Shown in pieces: positions 63,724-64,000 of a DNA stretch of 64,000 nt (within the stretch, counting starts at the first letter, position 1; the number at the start of each line of letters is the position of its first letter). Position numbers and translations under genes: made by a program. Origin of the DNA: Planococcus shixiaomingii. GTDB lineage: Bacteria; Bacillota; Bacilli; Bacillales_A; Planococcaceae. The stretch is from contig NZ_CP129236.1 of the NCBI RefSeq assembly GCF_030413615.1, positions 3,146,001 through 3,210,000 on the forward strand, given 5' to 3'. The notes below the pieces were generated by a model. That model saw nothing but the letters and a program-made list of their open reading frames with translations, was not told where the DNA came from and ran no database searches.

Positions 63724-63885
63724 CTAGCGTGTTTTCTTTTTTCTCGTCCCAAGTTGGAGCCAGGCGAAATAAAACAAATATAGAGACAGGATGATAAGCG
63801 GAATGGACGCCAATGCCTTATTGTACAAAAAGAAAATCGAAATGAGGCAGATGGCGATGATTATGTTATGAAAAACTTTGGGCAT
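63724..63885 (-). CDS. Small two-helix membrane protein (53 residues), hypothetical
   Basis: A frame reading MPKVFHNIIIAICLISIFFL, a short NKALA turn, a second hydrophobic helix ending YFAWLQLG, and the basic tail TRKKKTR. AAGGATG is 6 nt before the ATG. It lies 61 bp upstream of rpoE on the same strand. The basic C-terminal tail suggests the end stays in the cytoplasm. No family is recognised. An AT-rich stretch (63886-64000) without a gene follows to the window edge. Confidence 0.65.
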   Translation of the reverse strand: MPKVFHNIIIAICLISIFFLYNKALASIPLIILSLYLFYFAWLQLGTRKKKTR

Positions 63886-64000
63886 AAGAATCATCCTTCG
63901 TTATTTATACAGTCAATATTCTTCTATTATACAGAAAAATGGCTGTTAAATCGATTAGAGGGGATTATAGAATTAAGTTTCAATTTTAAGCAAAATAATT

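Overview
The window is a contiguous piece of a Firmicutes chromosome, most likely from a non-sporulating, Planococcus-like member of the Planococcaceae. Gene order from rpoE and pyrG at the right end down to the ssb/ywpF region and the SWIM-SNF2 pair follows the Bacillus subtilis order rpoE, pyrG, ywjG, spo0F, fbaA, tal, murAB, glpX, rho, rpmE, tdk, prfA, prmC, ywlC, ywlE, rpiB, ywlG, glyA, upp, atp, ywzB, murAA, mbl, fabZ, ywpF, ssbB, ywqA/B. The sporulation genes that interrupt this order in B. subtilis (spoIIR, spoIID, spoIIQ, spoIIID) are missing, yet spo0F is intact. Nearly all genes are on the minus strand. No rRNA, tRNA, CRISPR array, prophage or IS transposase was seen.

Region 1 (1-12.6 kb) is accessory: a VanZ-like protein, an enolase-superfamily epimerase with an M20 amidohydrolase, a NERD-domain protein, a RocB-like M20 peptidase, a class I aminotransferase, an EamA transporter, and a YknW/YknX-like pair without its ABC partners. 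The gaps hold an unusual repeat system: arrays of six half-units spaced exactly 21 bp, joined by a conserved hairpin module into a composite of about 217 bp. Arrays with the same geometry but other core words occur at 12.2 kb and 49.5 kb.

Region 2 (12.7-22.8 kb) is a complete dppABCDE-ykfABCD cluster for uptake of di/oligopeptides and breakdown of murein peptides: D-aminopeptidase, ABC importer, LD-carboxypeptidase-like YkfA, Ala-Glu epimerase, NlpC/P60 endopeptidase and a second transporter ATPase. The dpp and ykf halves are separated by about 590 bp of dispersed GC-rich repeats.

Region 3 (23-31.4 kb) has small and poorly known genes, the SWIM zinc-finger/SNF2 helicase pair, a short SSB with a new 47-residue coiled-coil ORF behind it, ywpF, fabZ and an EpuA-like membrane protein. 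Region 4 (31.8-44.6 kb) has mbl, murAA, ywzB, the complete ten-gene F1Fo ATP synthase operon (atpZIBEFHAGDC) with a strong sigma-A promoter, a UDP-GlcNAc 2-epimerase and upp.

Region 5 (44.8-64 kb) is housekeeping: a PAS(LOV-like)-GAF-GGDEF-EAL protein inserted between upp and glyA, one-carbon and sugar enzymes, translation termination factors, thymidine kinase, L31, Rho, FBPase, the second MurA paralogue, aldolases, Spo0F, CTP synthase with a CTP-sensing attenuator, and RNA polymerase delta. The observations most worth follow-up are the six-by-21-bp arrays and the LOV-like domain that has lost its photoactive cysteine.
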